Notes: a model not told the origin generated them from the sequence alone. A DNA stretch of 64,000 nt from Sporomusa malonica (GCF_900176355.1 NZ_FWXI01000003.1:1-64000); one strand, 5' to 3'. Shown: positions 33,787-42,600, counted from the first letter of the stretch. Numbers and translations: made by a program.

Positions 33787-33840
33787 ATTATACCTAGCTG
33801 ATATGAATATCCTGTGAAGGAATTGTGTAAAACTTGTGCT
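33787..33840 (-). promoter_or_regulatory. 11-bp direct-repeat promoter (three-repeat secreted protein)
   Basis: Plus-strand TGAA 33804 and 33815, TGTA 33826, TGCT 33837; -10 TATAAT at 33787-33792. Confidence 0.8.
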
Positions 33841-34111
33841 ATTTTACCTGTCTTTATCTACATTTGAGAATAGCTTCTGAAGTATGTGGTAAAATCGAGC
33901 ATGAACTGTAAATCCAGCTGTTATGTCAATGGCGGCATTAAGCCTTCCACAGCTTAGGAAAGTAAAAAGCCCAGCACCATGTGCCAGGCAGTCGCAGCAC
34001 TATATTCTTATTTCATATCCCTTATTTCTGCTTACGACTTAAAGGTAATTCCATTAAGGATTTTGCCGAACTCTATAGGAAATTCCCTGCAGCTCTGCCA
34101 TTCCTGATTAT

Positions 34112-35794
34112 TTAATGCTTAACTTGCCGGAATATTTTAAAGAACATATATACTGTGCCAATCAGCGAGACTACTAACAAATAATAACCTGTGTAATGAA
34201 TTTTAGCCTGTAGCGGACCTGTGCCAGAGTGCATCATAATGGCTGAAGTTAATAGCATACTGGAGATTATCAGACTATAGGCAATACGGTTGATGGACTT
34301 GTCAAGTTTATCGCCAAGAAACTCCATACCGCTGATCGACAAAGGAATTTTCTTCTCCCCTCTTGTCATACCCGAAATGAATGTGGGTAGCTCACTAAAG
34401 AGTATTCGCAGCTTCTTTTTGACATCCAGTATATTTCCTAACATGGCCGCTTCACTCACCTGGGGCAAGACATTGCTTTGGAGGAAGGTCGCAATAATAG
34501 GACGGGCTATCTCCAGAAAGTTAACATCTGGATCGATTTTGCGAGCATTTCCTTCCGCGAGAGCAAACGCCTTGCCTAATAACAGCAGGCGCTCAGGCAT
34601 GCGAATACCATGTTTTTGGGAAATATGCATCATGCCGAAAATCATCTTTCCTATTTCAACATTGCCTTGAGACATATTCTGGGAAACAAACATTAGCTCT
34701 GCCATATCTTCATAATAATTTTGCCAGTTTGTTTCCCCTGTTGAATGGCCCATTTCTAGTGCCACATTCATCAACTTATCTACATCTGAATTTTGAATGG
34801 CGGTGAAGTTTTCAATTAACCGCTCTGTCATGCGCGAATCAATTCGCCCCACAATACCGAAATCAAGGTAGACTATTTCTCCCGCCTTAGTAAGACGAAT
34901 ATTACCTGAATGGGGATCGCCGTGAAATACGCCGCATAAAATCACTTGACGTAAAAAACTGTCCAGAAATTTCCTGGATAATTCCTTGCGGACAGCAGGA
35001 TTTTGAGTTTCAGCCGCTTGTTCAATACTAATTCCCTCAATATACTCCATAGTCAGCAAATTCTCGTTACTTAACTCCCATTCTACCCTCGGTGCGCGGG
35101 CCAACCCGGCATCGGCTAAGAGATTGCGGAACAACTGGATATTTCCCGCCTCTACCGATAAATCAAATTCTTTTTTGAGAGAATGGGCGAAAATAGCAAA
35201 GCTATTTTCTATATCCATTAGGTTGTTGACTTCTGGCTGTTTTGCTAAAAAGGTAACTATTTTTTGCATTACCCTCAAATCCAATTCAATCTTGTTGATA
35301 ACCTCTGGCTTGCGAACCTTTAACACTACCTTGCGCCTGTCAGCCAAAGTAGCGGCATGAGTCTGGGCAATTGAGGCCACCCCAAGCGGCTGGGGGTCTA
35401 TGTAAGTAAAAATATTTTTATACTCTGGCAAATTTTCGGCAACCAACTGTTCAATTCGCTCAAAAGCAACTGGTGTTACTTGTTCTTGTAGGCTTTTCAG
35501 GGCATCGGTAACAAAATCAGGAACAAGATCCGGGCGACTGCTTAAAAATTGCCCTAACTTGATAAATGTTGGGCCAAGTTCTTCCAGCATTCCCGGCAAT
35601 CTTTGCACCAGACAGCGAAACTCTTCGCTCTTTAGCGTTTTTTCTAAATCCCCTGCACCACTGAGCACACCAAAGGCCATAAACCGACGCAGGCCCAAAT
35701 CTTTTACCAGAAAACCAAACCCGCTTTTAATAAAAACACCGGCAATCTCCCTCGCCCGTTCGCGTACTGCATCATTTCTTTGCCATATTGCCAA
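34112..35794 (-). CDS. ABC1/AarF/UbiB-type atypical kinase (560 aa)
   Basis: Protein-kinase-like ATPase linked to quinone biosynthesis and lipid homeostasis. Family motifs: LGPTFIKLGQFLSSRPDLVP (KxGQ), PLGVASIAQTHAA (A-rich loop), VVLKVRKPEV (lysine), FHGDPHSGNIR (catalytic loop) and YLDFGIVGRI (DFG). Two C-terminal membrane helices lie near 505-525 and 533-553. In this group the likely pathway is menaquinone or membrane lipid control. TTG at 35794 is 8 nt after GGAGG and is the likely start; no ATG fits. Confidence 0.9.
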   Translation of the reverse strand: MAIWQRNDAVRERAREIAGVFIKSGFGFLVKDLGLRRFMAFGVLSGAGDLEKTLKSEEFRCLVQRLPGMLEELGPTFIKLGQFLSSRPDLVPDFVTDALKSLQEQVTPVAFERIEQLVAENLPEYKNIFTYIDPQPLGVASIAQTHAATLADRRKVVLKVRKPEVINKIELDLRVMQKIVTFLAKQPEVNNLMDIENSFAIFAHSLKKEFDLSVEAGNIQLFRNLLADAGLARAPRVEWELSNENLLTMEYIEGISIEQAAETQNPAVRKELSRKFLDSFLRQVILCGVFHGDPHSGNIRLTKAGEIVYLDFGIVGRIDSRMTERLIENFTAIQNSDVDKLMNVALEMGHSTGETNWQNYYEDMAELMFVSQNMSQGNVEIGKMIFGMMHISQKHGIRMPERLLLLGKAFALAEGNARKIDPDVNFLEIARPIIATFLQSNVLPQVSEAAMLGNILDVKKKLRILFSELPTFISGMTRGEKKIPLSISGMEFLGDKLDKSINRIAYSLIISSMLLTSAIMMHSGTGPLQAKIHYTGYYLLVVSLIGTVYMFFKIFRQVKH

Positions 35795-35951
35795 AATTAA
35801 TTCCTCCAAACTGTATAACCTATCACAAATCACTAAACACTCAAAACACACTATATTAGCTATTTGTATGATAGTTCATAATATACTTAAAGCGTAACTA
35901 GCCTACAAATAAAAAACAGTCAGCACACGCTAACTGCTTTTTATAGATAAT

Positions 35952-36326
35952 CTAGTTGTCCATAACCTCTACCTGTTTAGCTACTATGATGGGAGCTTGC
36001 GTTGCAGCCTTCTTAGTCTTAAACACCTCCCACAGTCCTCTAGCCAAAAATACCGAACCGCCAATGAAAAGTGCCCAGAAGAGTAATGTAATAGCTATAC
36101 CGGCTAAGCTGCCAAGTAAGCTTTCAAACCCTGAACCAGGCATCATACCCGGCATGCTTGCCATGTTAGTCATATTCGCCATGTTACCGTGGTTATACAT
36201 AGCCATGTTACCCATTTGGCCATACGCATCTACGCCTTGATTCATAACGCCCATGCCTTGCCCCATACCATTCATCCCCTGGCTCATGCCTTGATTCATG
36301 CCACCCATACCTTGATTCATCATCAT
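35952..36326 (-). CDS. Met/Gly/Asn-rich membrane protein (124 aa)
   Basis: N-terminal ~70 residues are of low complexity, MMMNQGMGGMNQGMSQGMNG and similar, with Met every three to five residues. One membrane helix follows near 80-105 (LAGIAITLLFWALFIGGSVF) and a short tail with LARGLWEVFKTKKAA and AKQVEVMDN. Paralogue at 48271; a broken relative at 37750. Orientation cannot be fixed from sequence, but if the Met-rich arm is periplasmic it could chelate Cu(I). ATG at 36326 follows AAGGAGG; the open extension to 36401 contains the regulon promoter. Confidence 0.85.
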   Translation of the reverse strand: MMMNQGMGGMNQGMSQGMNGMGQGMGVMNQGVDAYGQMGNMAMYNHGNMANMTNMASMPGMMPGSGFESLLGSLAGIAITLLFWALFIGGSVFLARGLWEVFKTKKAATQAPIIVAKQVEVMDN

Positions 36327-36385
36327 TTTAGAAGGCCTCCTTATATTTTGTTTATCTAATTTATCAGTGGTTCTGATTTGATTTA

Positions 36386-36439
36386 AGTATAACAAACCCA
36401 AATGAATATCTTATGAATAGCCTATGAAAATCTCGTGAA
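36386..36439 (-). promoter_or_regulatory. 11-bp direct-repeat promoter, four perfect copies
   Basis: Plus-strand TGAA at 36403, 36414, 36425, 36436; -10 TATACT at 36386-36391. Confidence 0.9.
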
Positions 36440-36603
36440 ATTTTTCGAGGTTAGACAGTACTGCCCGACAATCTTACCAAGTGTACTAAACTCAATTGTG
36501 TGCAGTTTAAGAAACATTGAACGGGGTTGTCCCAAAGTAAGCGACAAACCTTTCATCACCTATTATTCAATAACTTCAGACATGCTAACATAATAAGAAA
36601 AGA

Positions 36604-36663
36604 ACGAGATGGATTCTTTTGAGATATGGTTAGCCATGTATCTCAGAAAAATCCATCTCGTAA
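36604..36663 (-). terminator. Long hairpin overlapping the end of the 93-aa gene
   Basis: ACGAGATGGATT ... TTGAGATA with complements TATCTCA and AATCCATCTCGT, covering the stop codon at 36643. Confidence 0.65.
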
Positions 36664-36924
36664 AGCGGACTTAAATTCATTAAGCTGCTTTTGAATTAGC
36701 TTCTTGTGCTGATCATTTGACAGACCTTCCGTCTGGTCGAATCCTTCTTCAGCAAGGTAAAAGTTGAAGCATTCAGCCAGATCACGATTTTCTCTTTCCA
36801 TTTTTGCATAGTGCTTTATCAGATAATGATTGAAATCAAGGTTGAAATCCAGTCGACTGCGTTCACCCTTCAGATATGACTGGACAAAGGTCATCATAAA
36901 TTCAGTGGCGGTATTCTTTGGCAT
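36643..36924 (-). CDS. Hypothetical protein (93 aa) beside an IS66 remnant
   Basis: Unrecognised soluble helical protein, charged (ERSRLDFNLDFNHYLIKHYA, HKKLIQKQLNEFKSALRDGF). It starts at ATG 36924 with AAAGGGG 10 nt upstream. It lies next to an inactivated transposase fragment and may be a passenger or accessory ORF of a mobile element. Confidence 0.55.
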   Translation of the reverse strand: MPKNTATEFMMTFVQSYLKGERSRLDFNLDFNHYLIKHYAKMERENRDLAECFNFYLAEEGFDQTEGLSNDQHKKLIQKQLNEFKSALRDGFF

Positions 36925-36939
36925 CTCAAACAGACCCCT

Positions 36940-37212
36940 TTTTCATCGGCATTCGGCATTTTTCCGGAACAGCTTCGCCCCACGGTAGTAGGGCATCCAA
37001 TTCCCCGACTGATGCGGATGGAACGGCTTCAAGCAGGTGGCTTCAAACGCCGTGTTCTGCCGAAGACCGCAGTGGGAAAAGCTATGAAATATGCCCTAGA
37101 ACAGCGCAAATGGCTGATAAATGTCTATCTTGACGGGCGAACCGAAATTTCGAACAACCGGGCTGAAAATGCCATACGAACCTTTCGCATTGGGGCGCAA
37201 AAACTGGTTTGA
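36940..37212 (+). pseudogene. IS66-family transposase remnant (C-terminal part)
   Basis: The plus-strand frame from about 37012 reads KRRVLPKTAVGKAMKYALEQ and then KWLINVYLDGRTEISNNRAE NAIRTFRIG, the conserved IS66 transposase C-terminal signature (YLDG...ISNNRAENAIRPF.IGRKNW). It is truncated at both ends, with no inverted repeats or partner ORFs. Confidence 0.85.
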
Positions 37213-37248
37213 TTTTATTCAGATATTGACTTTTGAACAGCTTCCTAG

Positions 37249-37671
37249 CTATCTCGCAATGTCTATTTTCGCGTTCGAAATAGTGTAAGCAATTACTATG
37301 CCGAGTACCAGATGGGAAATTAAGTTTATAACAAAACTTCCTGTCCCCATTAACCAAGTAGGAGTAGCTACTCCTGACACAATAAAGAAAATATTCATAA
37401 GTACCCAGAGAACTATACCTAAGATGGACCCTGATGAAAAATAGTAAACTAAGTGTTCTTGAGATATCAGCCTAGCTGCAAGCCATCCGGCAAACCCAGT
37501 AGCTATAGCGTAAATAAACCACCCTATACCGGATTGAACAGATAATAAATTAGAAACTGTGCCTATTGTATCTACACTCGAAATTCCACTGGCAAACGTT
37601 AGCTGATCCAGTACCAATTTGGCCACCCCGCCAATCACGCCACCGATAAGGCCAGCTATATTTCTGTCCAT
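37249..37671 (-). CDS. Four-helix membrane protein (140 aa)
   Basis: Four membrane helices at about 5-25, 45-65, 75-100 and 112-132, starting MDRNIAGLIGGVIGGVAKLV. Similar in layout to the protein at 28717 (Gly-rich first helix, Trp/Phe-rich third helix). ATG at 37671 follows GGAGG by 10 nt. No regulon promoter. Function unknown. Confidence 0.7.
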   Translation of the reverse strand: MDRNIAGLIGGVIGGVAKLVLDQLTFASGISSVDTIGTVSNLLSVQSGIGWFIYAIATGFAGWLAARLISQEHLVYYFSSGSILGIVLWVLMNIFFIVSGVATPTWLMGTGSFVINLISHLVLGIVIAYTISNAKIDIAR

Positions 37672-37749
37672 AGGCTTATTGCCTCCTTAAGATTTCACTA
37701 TTATTTTTACACTATATTGTTTATCTTTTATCCATAGGTTATACGGGTC

Positions 37750-37905
37750 GCTACCCATTCCCTGATCTCTATGAATATGCACCAACAGTACAAGATTCCT
37801 TCTACACCGTCTACTTGCTTGGCTACTACGACAGAAGCCGGAGTCTGGGTTGCAGCCTTCCTGGTTTTAAACACTTCCCAGAGCGCTCTGGCCAAAATAC
37901 TGTAC
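37750..37905 (-). pseudogene. Fragment of a Met-rich membrane protein gene
   Basis: Minus-strand codons give LARALWEVFKTRKAATQTPA and VVVAKQVDGVEG, nearly the C-terminus of the gene at 35952 (LARGLWEVFKTKKAATQAP, IVAKQVEV). The Met-rich N-terminal part and membrane helix are missing. A decayed duplicate. Confidence 0.8.
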
Positions 37906-38011
37906 GGCAACTAAAAGAGCTAATAATAAGAGCGTGATACCTGTACTAAGTAAATATCTAGTGAAGTTTCCGTACAAGTGGATTAACTGATCTTTTAGAA
38001 ACATAACAAAA

Positions 38012-38043
38012 TTCATTAAAACTTCATATTCATTTGCTATAAT
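38012..38043 (+). promoter_or_regulatory. 11-bp direct-repeat promoter on the plus strand
   Basis: TTCA at 38012 and 38023, TATAAT at 38038-38043, reading into the gene at 38137. Confidence 0.75.
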
Positions 38044-38136
38044 TTAGATAGTTCATTTGCAAAAGTCCAATACAATCTCCAACAAACAATACCATGCAAC
38101 GAAGCCCAGCATAGCACAGAAAGGCGGTGAATTCTC

Positions 38137-38577
38137 GTGGGATTACTCAATATAACCGAAGACTTGGTGTTAGGCGGCGTAAAGAGTTTAGATCAAGCCT
38201 ATAGAGAAACAAAAGGCGCATTCACTTCTGCTAAAAGCAACTTTGCAAGCGTGCGCAACAATCTGGAAGATGTATATAAAGAATATGCTCCCTGCGCCAA
38301 GGAGGTGTTAATAACGGGCCGTGCTAAAGCCGAAGATATCTACGAAGCGGGCAGTGCTCGTGCACAGGAAGTATTCGAGCAAGGCAAGGCCAAAGCTGGC
38401 GACTTCTACGAACGCAGCAAAGAAGCATACGATGACGCTAGACTACGCTCCCGAGTCAGAAAGTACACTCCATCCGATAACGCTGATGATTATATCGACG
38501 TTACTGCGGAACCTACCGGTGGCGCAGCCTCCAGTGCCTTCACAAAAAATCGCCCAGGCGCAGGCACAAGCCACTGA
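38137..38577 (+). CDS. Helical, coiled-coil protein of unknown function (146 aa)
   Basis: Soluble, alanine- and charge-rich helices through about residue 110, with degenerate 11-residue periodicity (AKAEDIYEAGSARAQEVFEQ, GKAKAGDFYERSKEAYDDAR), like LEA or YtxH-type stress proteins. The tail is disordered (PTGGAASSAFTKNRPGAG). GTG at 38137 with GGCGGTG upstream. Preceded by the plus-strand regulon promoter, so probably part of the same stress response. No family assigned. Confidence 0.7.
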   Translation: MGLLNITEDLVLGGVKSLDQAYRETKGAFTSAKSNFASVRNNLEDVYKEYAPCAKEVLITGRAKAEDIYEAGSARAQEVFEQGKAKAGDFYERSKEAYDDARLRSRVRKYTPSDNADDYIDVTAEPTGGAASSAFTKNRPGAGTSH

Positions 38578-38797
38578 CAACGATTTCTTTCCGCCTAGAT
38601 TCAGGGAATGCACCCCATACCAAAGTGCTGCTAGAGCTATATATCTGACTTTGACGAAACCAGTGCTACTCCAGTGATTACCCCTTTACCGATATTAACA
38701 GAAATATCGATTATGTAATTTTAAATATATAATTACGAAATATTTTGTGTGCGTTATTTTGGATCCAATAAGTCGCCAAATAAAGGAGGAGCAAGGC

Positions 38798-39199
38798 ATG
38801 CAGATTCCAGGTTTTTCTGGTATGTTAAGTATGTCTGGTATGTCACATAACTCAGGAATGACAGGAATGGAACGTATGACTTGTCATAGCCCCCAAACTA
38901 AAAGAGCCCCCATTCAAGTCCAGTCGTCCTTTGCAGCCGAATTATCGAAGTCAGAAATTCCTTATGAAGAAACAAAAGACGGTACTAGCCAAGTTAACAA
39001 CTCCTTGGCTAGTGTTCAAATCTATGGAAATTCAGAGAAAGTCGCTATCAACTATGCTGTATCATATCGCAATATTAATACATATGCTCCTGTTAGTACA
39101 GCTTTAGCAAGCAGTGTATATATGACATCACAAACCCTAAATTATGTAGTTCCCCTTAGCTCAACTCTAGATTTGCCCAGTAAAAATAACGAGAGCTAA
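38798..39199 (+). CDS. Met/Gly-start protein of unknown function (133 aa)
   Basis: ATG at 38798 follows AAAGGAGGAG. The N-terminus MQIPGFSGMLSMSGMSHNSG has the SGM repeats of the small gene at 44117, then a Ser/Thr/Gln-rich body (KVAINYAVSYRNINTYAPVS) with no signal peptide or membrane helix. Followed by a terminator. No regulon promoter seen upstream. Function unknown. Confidence 0.65.
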   Translation: MQIPGFSGMLSMSGMSHNSGMTGMERMTCHSPQTKRAPIQVQSSFAAELSKSEIPYEETKDGTSQVNNSLASVQIYGNSEKVAINYAVSYRNINTYAPVSTALASSVYMTSQTLNYVVPLSSTLDLPSKNNES

Positions 39200-39245
39200 A
39201 TATACTGATTAGCTTCATCAGTGAATCTGAGTATATTGCGCTTTT
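39199..39245 (+). terminator. Terminator of the gene at 38798
   Basis: AATATACTGAT and complement ATCAG ... AGTATATT followed by GCGCTTTT. Confidence 0.7.
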
Positions 39246-39333
39246 GCATGTATCAGTTGGTGAGCATTGACTGCGGCAACAAAGGCCAGACCTATAAAAT
39301 GGCAGCTTCCTCAACTGCAATAAACATAAAATA

Positions 39334-39367
39334 AGTATACGTAACTCCTGTGAATATACCTTATGAA
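39334..39367 (-). promoter_or_regulatory. Regulon-like promoter with no obvious target
   Basis: -10 TATACT at 39334-39339 and TGAA at 39351 in correct register, but the next TGAA (39364) is 13 bp away. It points into 39200-39330, where no gene is convincing; the hairpin at 39199-39245 could end a ~120-nt RNA. Confidence 0.4.
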
Positions 39368-39443
39368 AACCTTATTAATATCTTATAAGTTTTCTCTCAA
39401 GCTTATCTCGCGTAGTGTTCATTTTACTACATAGAAAAGACAA

Positions 39444-39477
39444 AGTCGCTTCCTAGCCCATAAGCTTGGAAGCGACT
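39444..39477 (-). terminator. Terminator of the five-gene membrane operon
   Basis: AGTCGCTTCC with complement GGAAGCGACT, downstream of the lipoprotein gene at 39494. Confidence 0.85.
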
Positions 39478-39493
39478 ATCTGTGTTTTTAATA

Positions 39494-39943
39494 TTAATGG
39501 GCCATAATTTTATTCGGAGCTTCTGTCATAAGCCTTCTTATATTCTCTACTTGTTTTTCAACTGCCGCCTTATCAGGTGTGGGTTTGTTGACTTCACTAT
39601 TTAGAGCCGTAATGGCTTGACTTAAGCGATCTCGAAACCCTGTATCCGAAAAATGTGATGACAGGCGATTATTGAGGGTAACCAGATTACTTGCCGAAGG
39701 TCTGGCTTCGGTAAGCTTATTGGCTTGTGACTTGGCGGTCACATCATCAAGCGCTTGATTCATTTGCGCCATAATAGGATTGGGGTCTTCCATATTGGCC
39801 ATGTTAGCCATATTATGCTGCGCTTGTTGTCCGCCGCCCTGCTGCTGAGCTGGAGGAGTTGCCGGCGTCTGGCTCTTTTGACCACTGCAACCAGCTATCA
39901 CTAGTAGGCTTGCTAAACAAGCGGCCAGAAACGCTTTATTCAT
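39494..39943 (-). CDS. Lipoprotein with Met-rich spot, paralogue of 58597 (149 aa)
   Basis: Lipobox LVIAGC (Cys about 19), a Gln/Pro/His/Met linker (QAQHNMANMANMEDPNPIMA) and a helical domain (about 60-149) with LNNRLSSHFSDTGFRDRLSQ. The lipoprotein at 58597 has the same order: lipobox, Met/His spot, then a helical domain with VMPHMMDAGLKDKLRKA. Probably faces the periplasm and may hand metal to a partner; that role is inferred. Last gene of the operon running from 43635. Confidence 0.85.
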   Translation of the reverse strand: MNKAFLAACLASLLVIAGCSGQKSQTPATPPAQQQGGGQQAQHNMANMANMEDPNPIMAQMNQALDDVTAKSQANKLTEARPSASNLVTLNNRLSSHFSDTGFRDRLSQAITALNSEVNKPTPDKAAVEKQVENIRRLMTEAPNKIMAH

Positions 39944-39944
39944 A

Positions 39945-40757
39945 CTACATCATACCCATACCGCCGCCAGAGGAACCACCCGACGAGCCGCCACTGGAAC
40001 CGCTTGACATGCTACCGCTAGAACCGCCACCAGACATGTTCATCATACCCATGCCACCGCCACCTTGCATATTACCCATACCGCCACCACCTTGCATACC
40101 CATGGGCATACCCATCATGCCCATACCGCCGCCTTGCATTGGCATTTGGCTTTGCATTCCCATATTACCACCTTGCATGCCCATTGGCATTTGACCTTGC
40201 ATACCCATTGGCATTTGGCCTTGCATACCCATTGGCATTTGGCCTTGCATACCCATATTACCACCTTGCATGCCCATAGGCATCTGCCCCATAGCCATTT
40301 GGCCCATCGGCATACCATACTGCATTCCCATTGGCATACTGTTGACAGGTACCATAATGACCGGCACCATCATGCCACCGTTAAATCCAGCATTACCATT
40401 CGGCATTTGCATGTTACCAGCAAAACCGGCATTCATACCTGGCATCATCTGACCGCGGCCATACGACTGGCCATACATCGATTGTTGATTTGGAGCTAGC
40501 AGACCAACAACAGCCATTAACAGCAAGATACCCAGAAACGAATACAAGGCATATCTGAGCCACGGATTGTTTTCCATAAAATTATATCCTCCCTTAAATT
40601 TTGTAGTGTAATTCGTGTTGGAAGGCGCGGTATCCGGCTTGCCTAGCACGCCAACCACGCCGTGAGCTAAATAATTAGCCCCTGCGCCCAGCGCTACTAC
40701 CAGCAAGGCGATCAGGAAAAACATATACATCGATCCCAGGAATCCCAGACTGCTCAA
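39945..40757 (-). CDS. Two-helix membrane protein with very long Met/Gly repeat tail
   Basis: 270 residues from TTG at 40757, which is 6 nt after GAGGTG (GTG at 40778 is the alternative). Helix 1 is at about 8-33; helix 2 begins after an internal MENNPWLRYALYSFLGILLL. The rest is an extreme Met/Gly/Gln tail with units MPMGMQGQ, GGNMGMQ and GGGMGMM, ending in Ser/Gly. AAGGGAGG lies 10 nt before the internal ATG at 40577, where homologues at 46004 and 50120 begin, so a second, shorter product is likely. The tail could bind many Cu(I) or Ag(I) ions. Confidence 0.85.
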   Translation of the reverse strand: MSSLGFLGSMYMFFLIALLVVALGAGANYLAHGVVGVLGKPDTAPSNTNYTTKFKGGYNFMENNPWLRYALYSFLGILLLMAVVGLLAPNQQSMYGQSYGRGQMMPGMNAGFAGNMQMPNGNAGFNGGMMVPVIMVPVNSMPMGMQYGMPMGQMAMGQMPMGMQGGNMGMQGQMPMGMQGQMPMGMQGQMPMGMQGGNMGMQSQMPMQGGGMGMMGMPMGMQGGGGMGNMQGGGGMGMMNMSGGGSSGSMSSGSSGGSSGGSSGGGMGMM

Positions 40758-40762
40758 TACAT

Positions 40763-41116
40763 TCACCTCAAGTGCCACACAATTAACAAAAATAGAGTGA
40801 TGGACAAAATAAACGGTGTAAGGAAAAAAATGATGTTTGTGGTAAAATCATGCACCCACCGCAGATATCCGCCCTGGTCATGCATGTTCTTGGTCATGGT
40901 TTGAGCCATTTCCTGCTTCCAGACCAGGAGATCAGAGAGTGTGATATTAGATGCATGCATCATGCGCATCATATCACCCATGCTTTGCCCCATCATCTGG
41001 GTCATCATGTTACTCGTCTCAACCTGATGATTTTGCCATACATTGAATAACGCCAAGACTATCACCAGCAAAAATATAAAGGAGAGTTGCCAAAAGGGAA
41101 GTTTAACTCGATCCAT
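40763..41116 (-). CDS. Two-helix membrane protein with Met-rich loop (117 aa)
   Basis: Helix 1 near 8-28 (WQLSFIFLLVIVLALFNVW), a ~55-residue loop with NMMTQMMGQSMGDMMRMMHA, and helix 2 near 90-115. This hairpin places the Met cluster on one face of the membrane, like periplasmic Met motifs of copper importers. The start is uncertain: ATG 41116 fits the helix but lies 13 nt from GGAGG; the ATG 12 nt upstream is too close. Overlaps the cytochrome-b-like gene upstream. Family unknown. Confidence 0.75.
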   Translation of the reverse strand: MDRVKLPFWQLSFIFLLVIVLALFNVWQNHQVETSNMMTQMMGQSMGDMMRMMHASNITLSDLLVWKQEMAQTMTKNMHDQGGYLRWVHDFTTNIIFFLTPFILSITLFLLIVWHLR

Positions 41117-41885
41117 TCGATTTCGCATTCCTCCATACCAGGTAAGCTGCCAAAACAAACGCTATTACCAATAAGTTGGTAAAGAGAGGTACTGACATCT
41201 CTACTACTCCGCCTTGCCCACCAGAGTCCATCGCCGCTATGCCCATCAGTGAATTTTTCATGGCTTGCATCATGCCGGCCATGAACGCCTCAACCTGCTG
41301 CTTACTAGGGTCAGGCCCACCGACCGATATCATGATAACTGCCACAGCAAAGAAAAAGGCAGAGGCAATAAACCATATTGCTACCTTGAACCATTGCTGG
41401 GTCATCAGATTACCCGACGTTTGCTGTTTTGGCCAAACAAAAGCGTGTGCTTTCTGGTACATATGCCATACTAAACTAGCCAGTACAATATAGGTCAGTT
41501 TTTCGTGCACAAACATAGCAAACGCCAGAGCAGCCTTGTTGCCATGATGGCTTTTCCACAAGATAATGCCGGTGACAATAAACAGAAGGGTTGTCAGTAG
41601 AGTGAATAATCCATACTCTTGTCTACCAAATATTCCCCAGCCTAAATCACGCTGACTGTCATCTTTAAGCACCCGCGCCAACTCCTGTCCAAGGGCAAGG
41701 AAGGCTAGCAATATATAGGGAACGGCGATTACCCTGTGGACAAAGTCGGCGGTAGCAATATCGTAGTTAAGCAACCAACCATAGCGGGCACCGATCATAG
41801 CCAAGCCGCTAATTGTAAGCACGGCAAAAACAACAGTCAACAGCCAATGCACAACAAATTCCAGTTGAAGTTTCACGGTTACCAA
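41103..41885 (-). CDS. Cytochrome b561/FdhI-like membrane protein with Met-containing loop (260 aa)
   Basis: Five or six membrane helices with the spacing of di-heme b-type subunits (formate dehydrogenase gamma and similar). Candidate heme histidines lie in FVVHWLLTVVF (about 13), FVHRVIAVPYILLAF (about 50), and FVHEKLTYIVLASLVWHMYQ (about 126 and 142). Before the last helix is a loop VEAFMAGMMQAMKNSLMGIA. It probably passes electrons between quinone and periplasmic partners, suggesting the surrounding Met-rich proteins form a redox complex; this is inference. TTG at 41885 follows AAGGG by 6 nt. Confidence 0.75.
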   Translation of the reverse strand: MVTVKLQLEFVVHWLLTVVFAVLTISGLAMIGARYGWLLNYDIATADFVHRVIAVPYILLAFLALGQELARVLKDDSQRDLGWGIFGRQEYGLFTLLTTLLFIVTGIILWKSHHGNKAALAFAMFVHEKLTYIVLASLVWHMYQKAHAFVWPKQQTSGNLMTQQWFKVAIWFIASAFFFAVAVIMISVGGPDPSKQQVEAFMAGMMQAMKNSLMGIAAMDSGGQGGVVEMSVPLFTNLLVIAFVLAAYLVWRNAKSNGSS

Positions 41886-42563
41886 CTATTTCCCTTCGCG
41901 TTTATCTCCCGGTTTATTACCATTTGGGTTAAAAGAAGGCGGCGAAGACAGTTGTGCCGGCGGTTCTGCTTGAATTGCGCTGGCACCATTTACTTGTTGG
42001 CTACCTTGCTCGTTATCAAATTGGGCTTTCAAATACTGCACCAAAGCCACCGTCAAGGTGATAACAAGGGCCAGCATTAACAGCTTAACTAAGAACCCAA
42101 TGAGCATAAACAGCATAACCTGTGGTGACGCACCATACCCGCCGCCAGACTGCAGACCATTAAAGAGCGCCGTAATAAAGTATAAGCCAAACACAACGGC
42201 GAGCACGACGGCCATAGTTCTAAGCACCGGATCTTGATTAACATATTCCATGGCCTTGGACGACTTTACAAAACCGTCCGGCTGGTTGATGAATTTGCGG
42301 ATGCCCATAATTAACCCGGCAATCAGCGCAAACACCAAAACCAATACTAGCAGATGCATGAGAAACCCGATGAGCCCAGGGATTAAACTACCGAAGAAGG
42401 CTCCTCCTCCATAGCCGCCTGCAGCCCCCATATGACCTGCATTATTGCCAGCATAACCGGTACCGCCGAAATTACCGCCAAATAAGAAACCGAAGACCAG
42501 CAGCCCCACAAAGACAATGAGGACTACTCTTAAAATGGGATCCCCTTTTGTCGTATCACCCAT
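41886..42563 (-). CDS. Internally duplicated Gly-rich membrane protein (225 aa)
   Basis: Two homologous halves, each opening with a DPxLR motif (GDPILRVVLIVFVGLLVFGF and NQDPVLRTMAVVLAVVFGLY), followed by a Gly/Ala/Tyr-rich stretch and a second helix pair. Four helices in all. The C-terminus is hydrophilic (QLSSPPSFNPNGNKPGDKRE). Sits in the operon between the 344-aa gene and the cytochrome-b-like gene, with 1-nt spacing to the latter. Unknown family; the duplication suggests a scaffold or channel. Confidence 0.7.
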   Translation of the reverse strand: MGDTTKGDPILRVVLIVFVGLLVFGFLFGGNFGGTGYAGNNAGHMGAAGGYGGGAFFGSLIPGLIGFLMHLLVLVLVFALIAGLIMGIRKFINQPDGFVKSSKAMEYVNQDPVLRTMAVVLAVVFGLYFITALFNGLQSGGGYGASPQVMLFMLIGFLVKLLMLALVITLTVALVQYLKAQFDNEQGSQQVNGASAIQAEPPAQLSSPPSFNPNGNKPGDKREGK

Positions 42564-42600
42564 ACTGTCCCTTCCTTTCTTTTTAATTTATGGTAAATGA

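Noticed and set aside
40065-40499. Plus-strand His/Thr-rich open frame
   Set aside because: It is the antisense shadow of the Met-repeat tail (ATG complement gives CAT, His). No ribosome site. The same applies to His-rich frames at 48514-48795 and 57565-57873.
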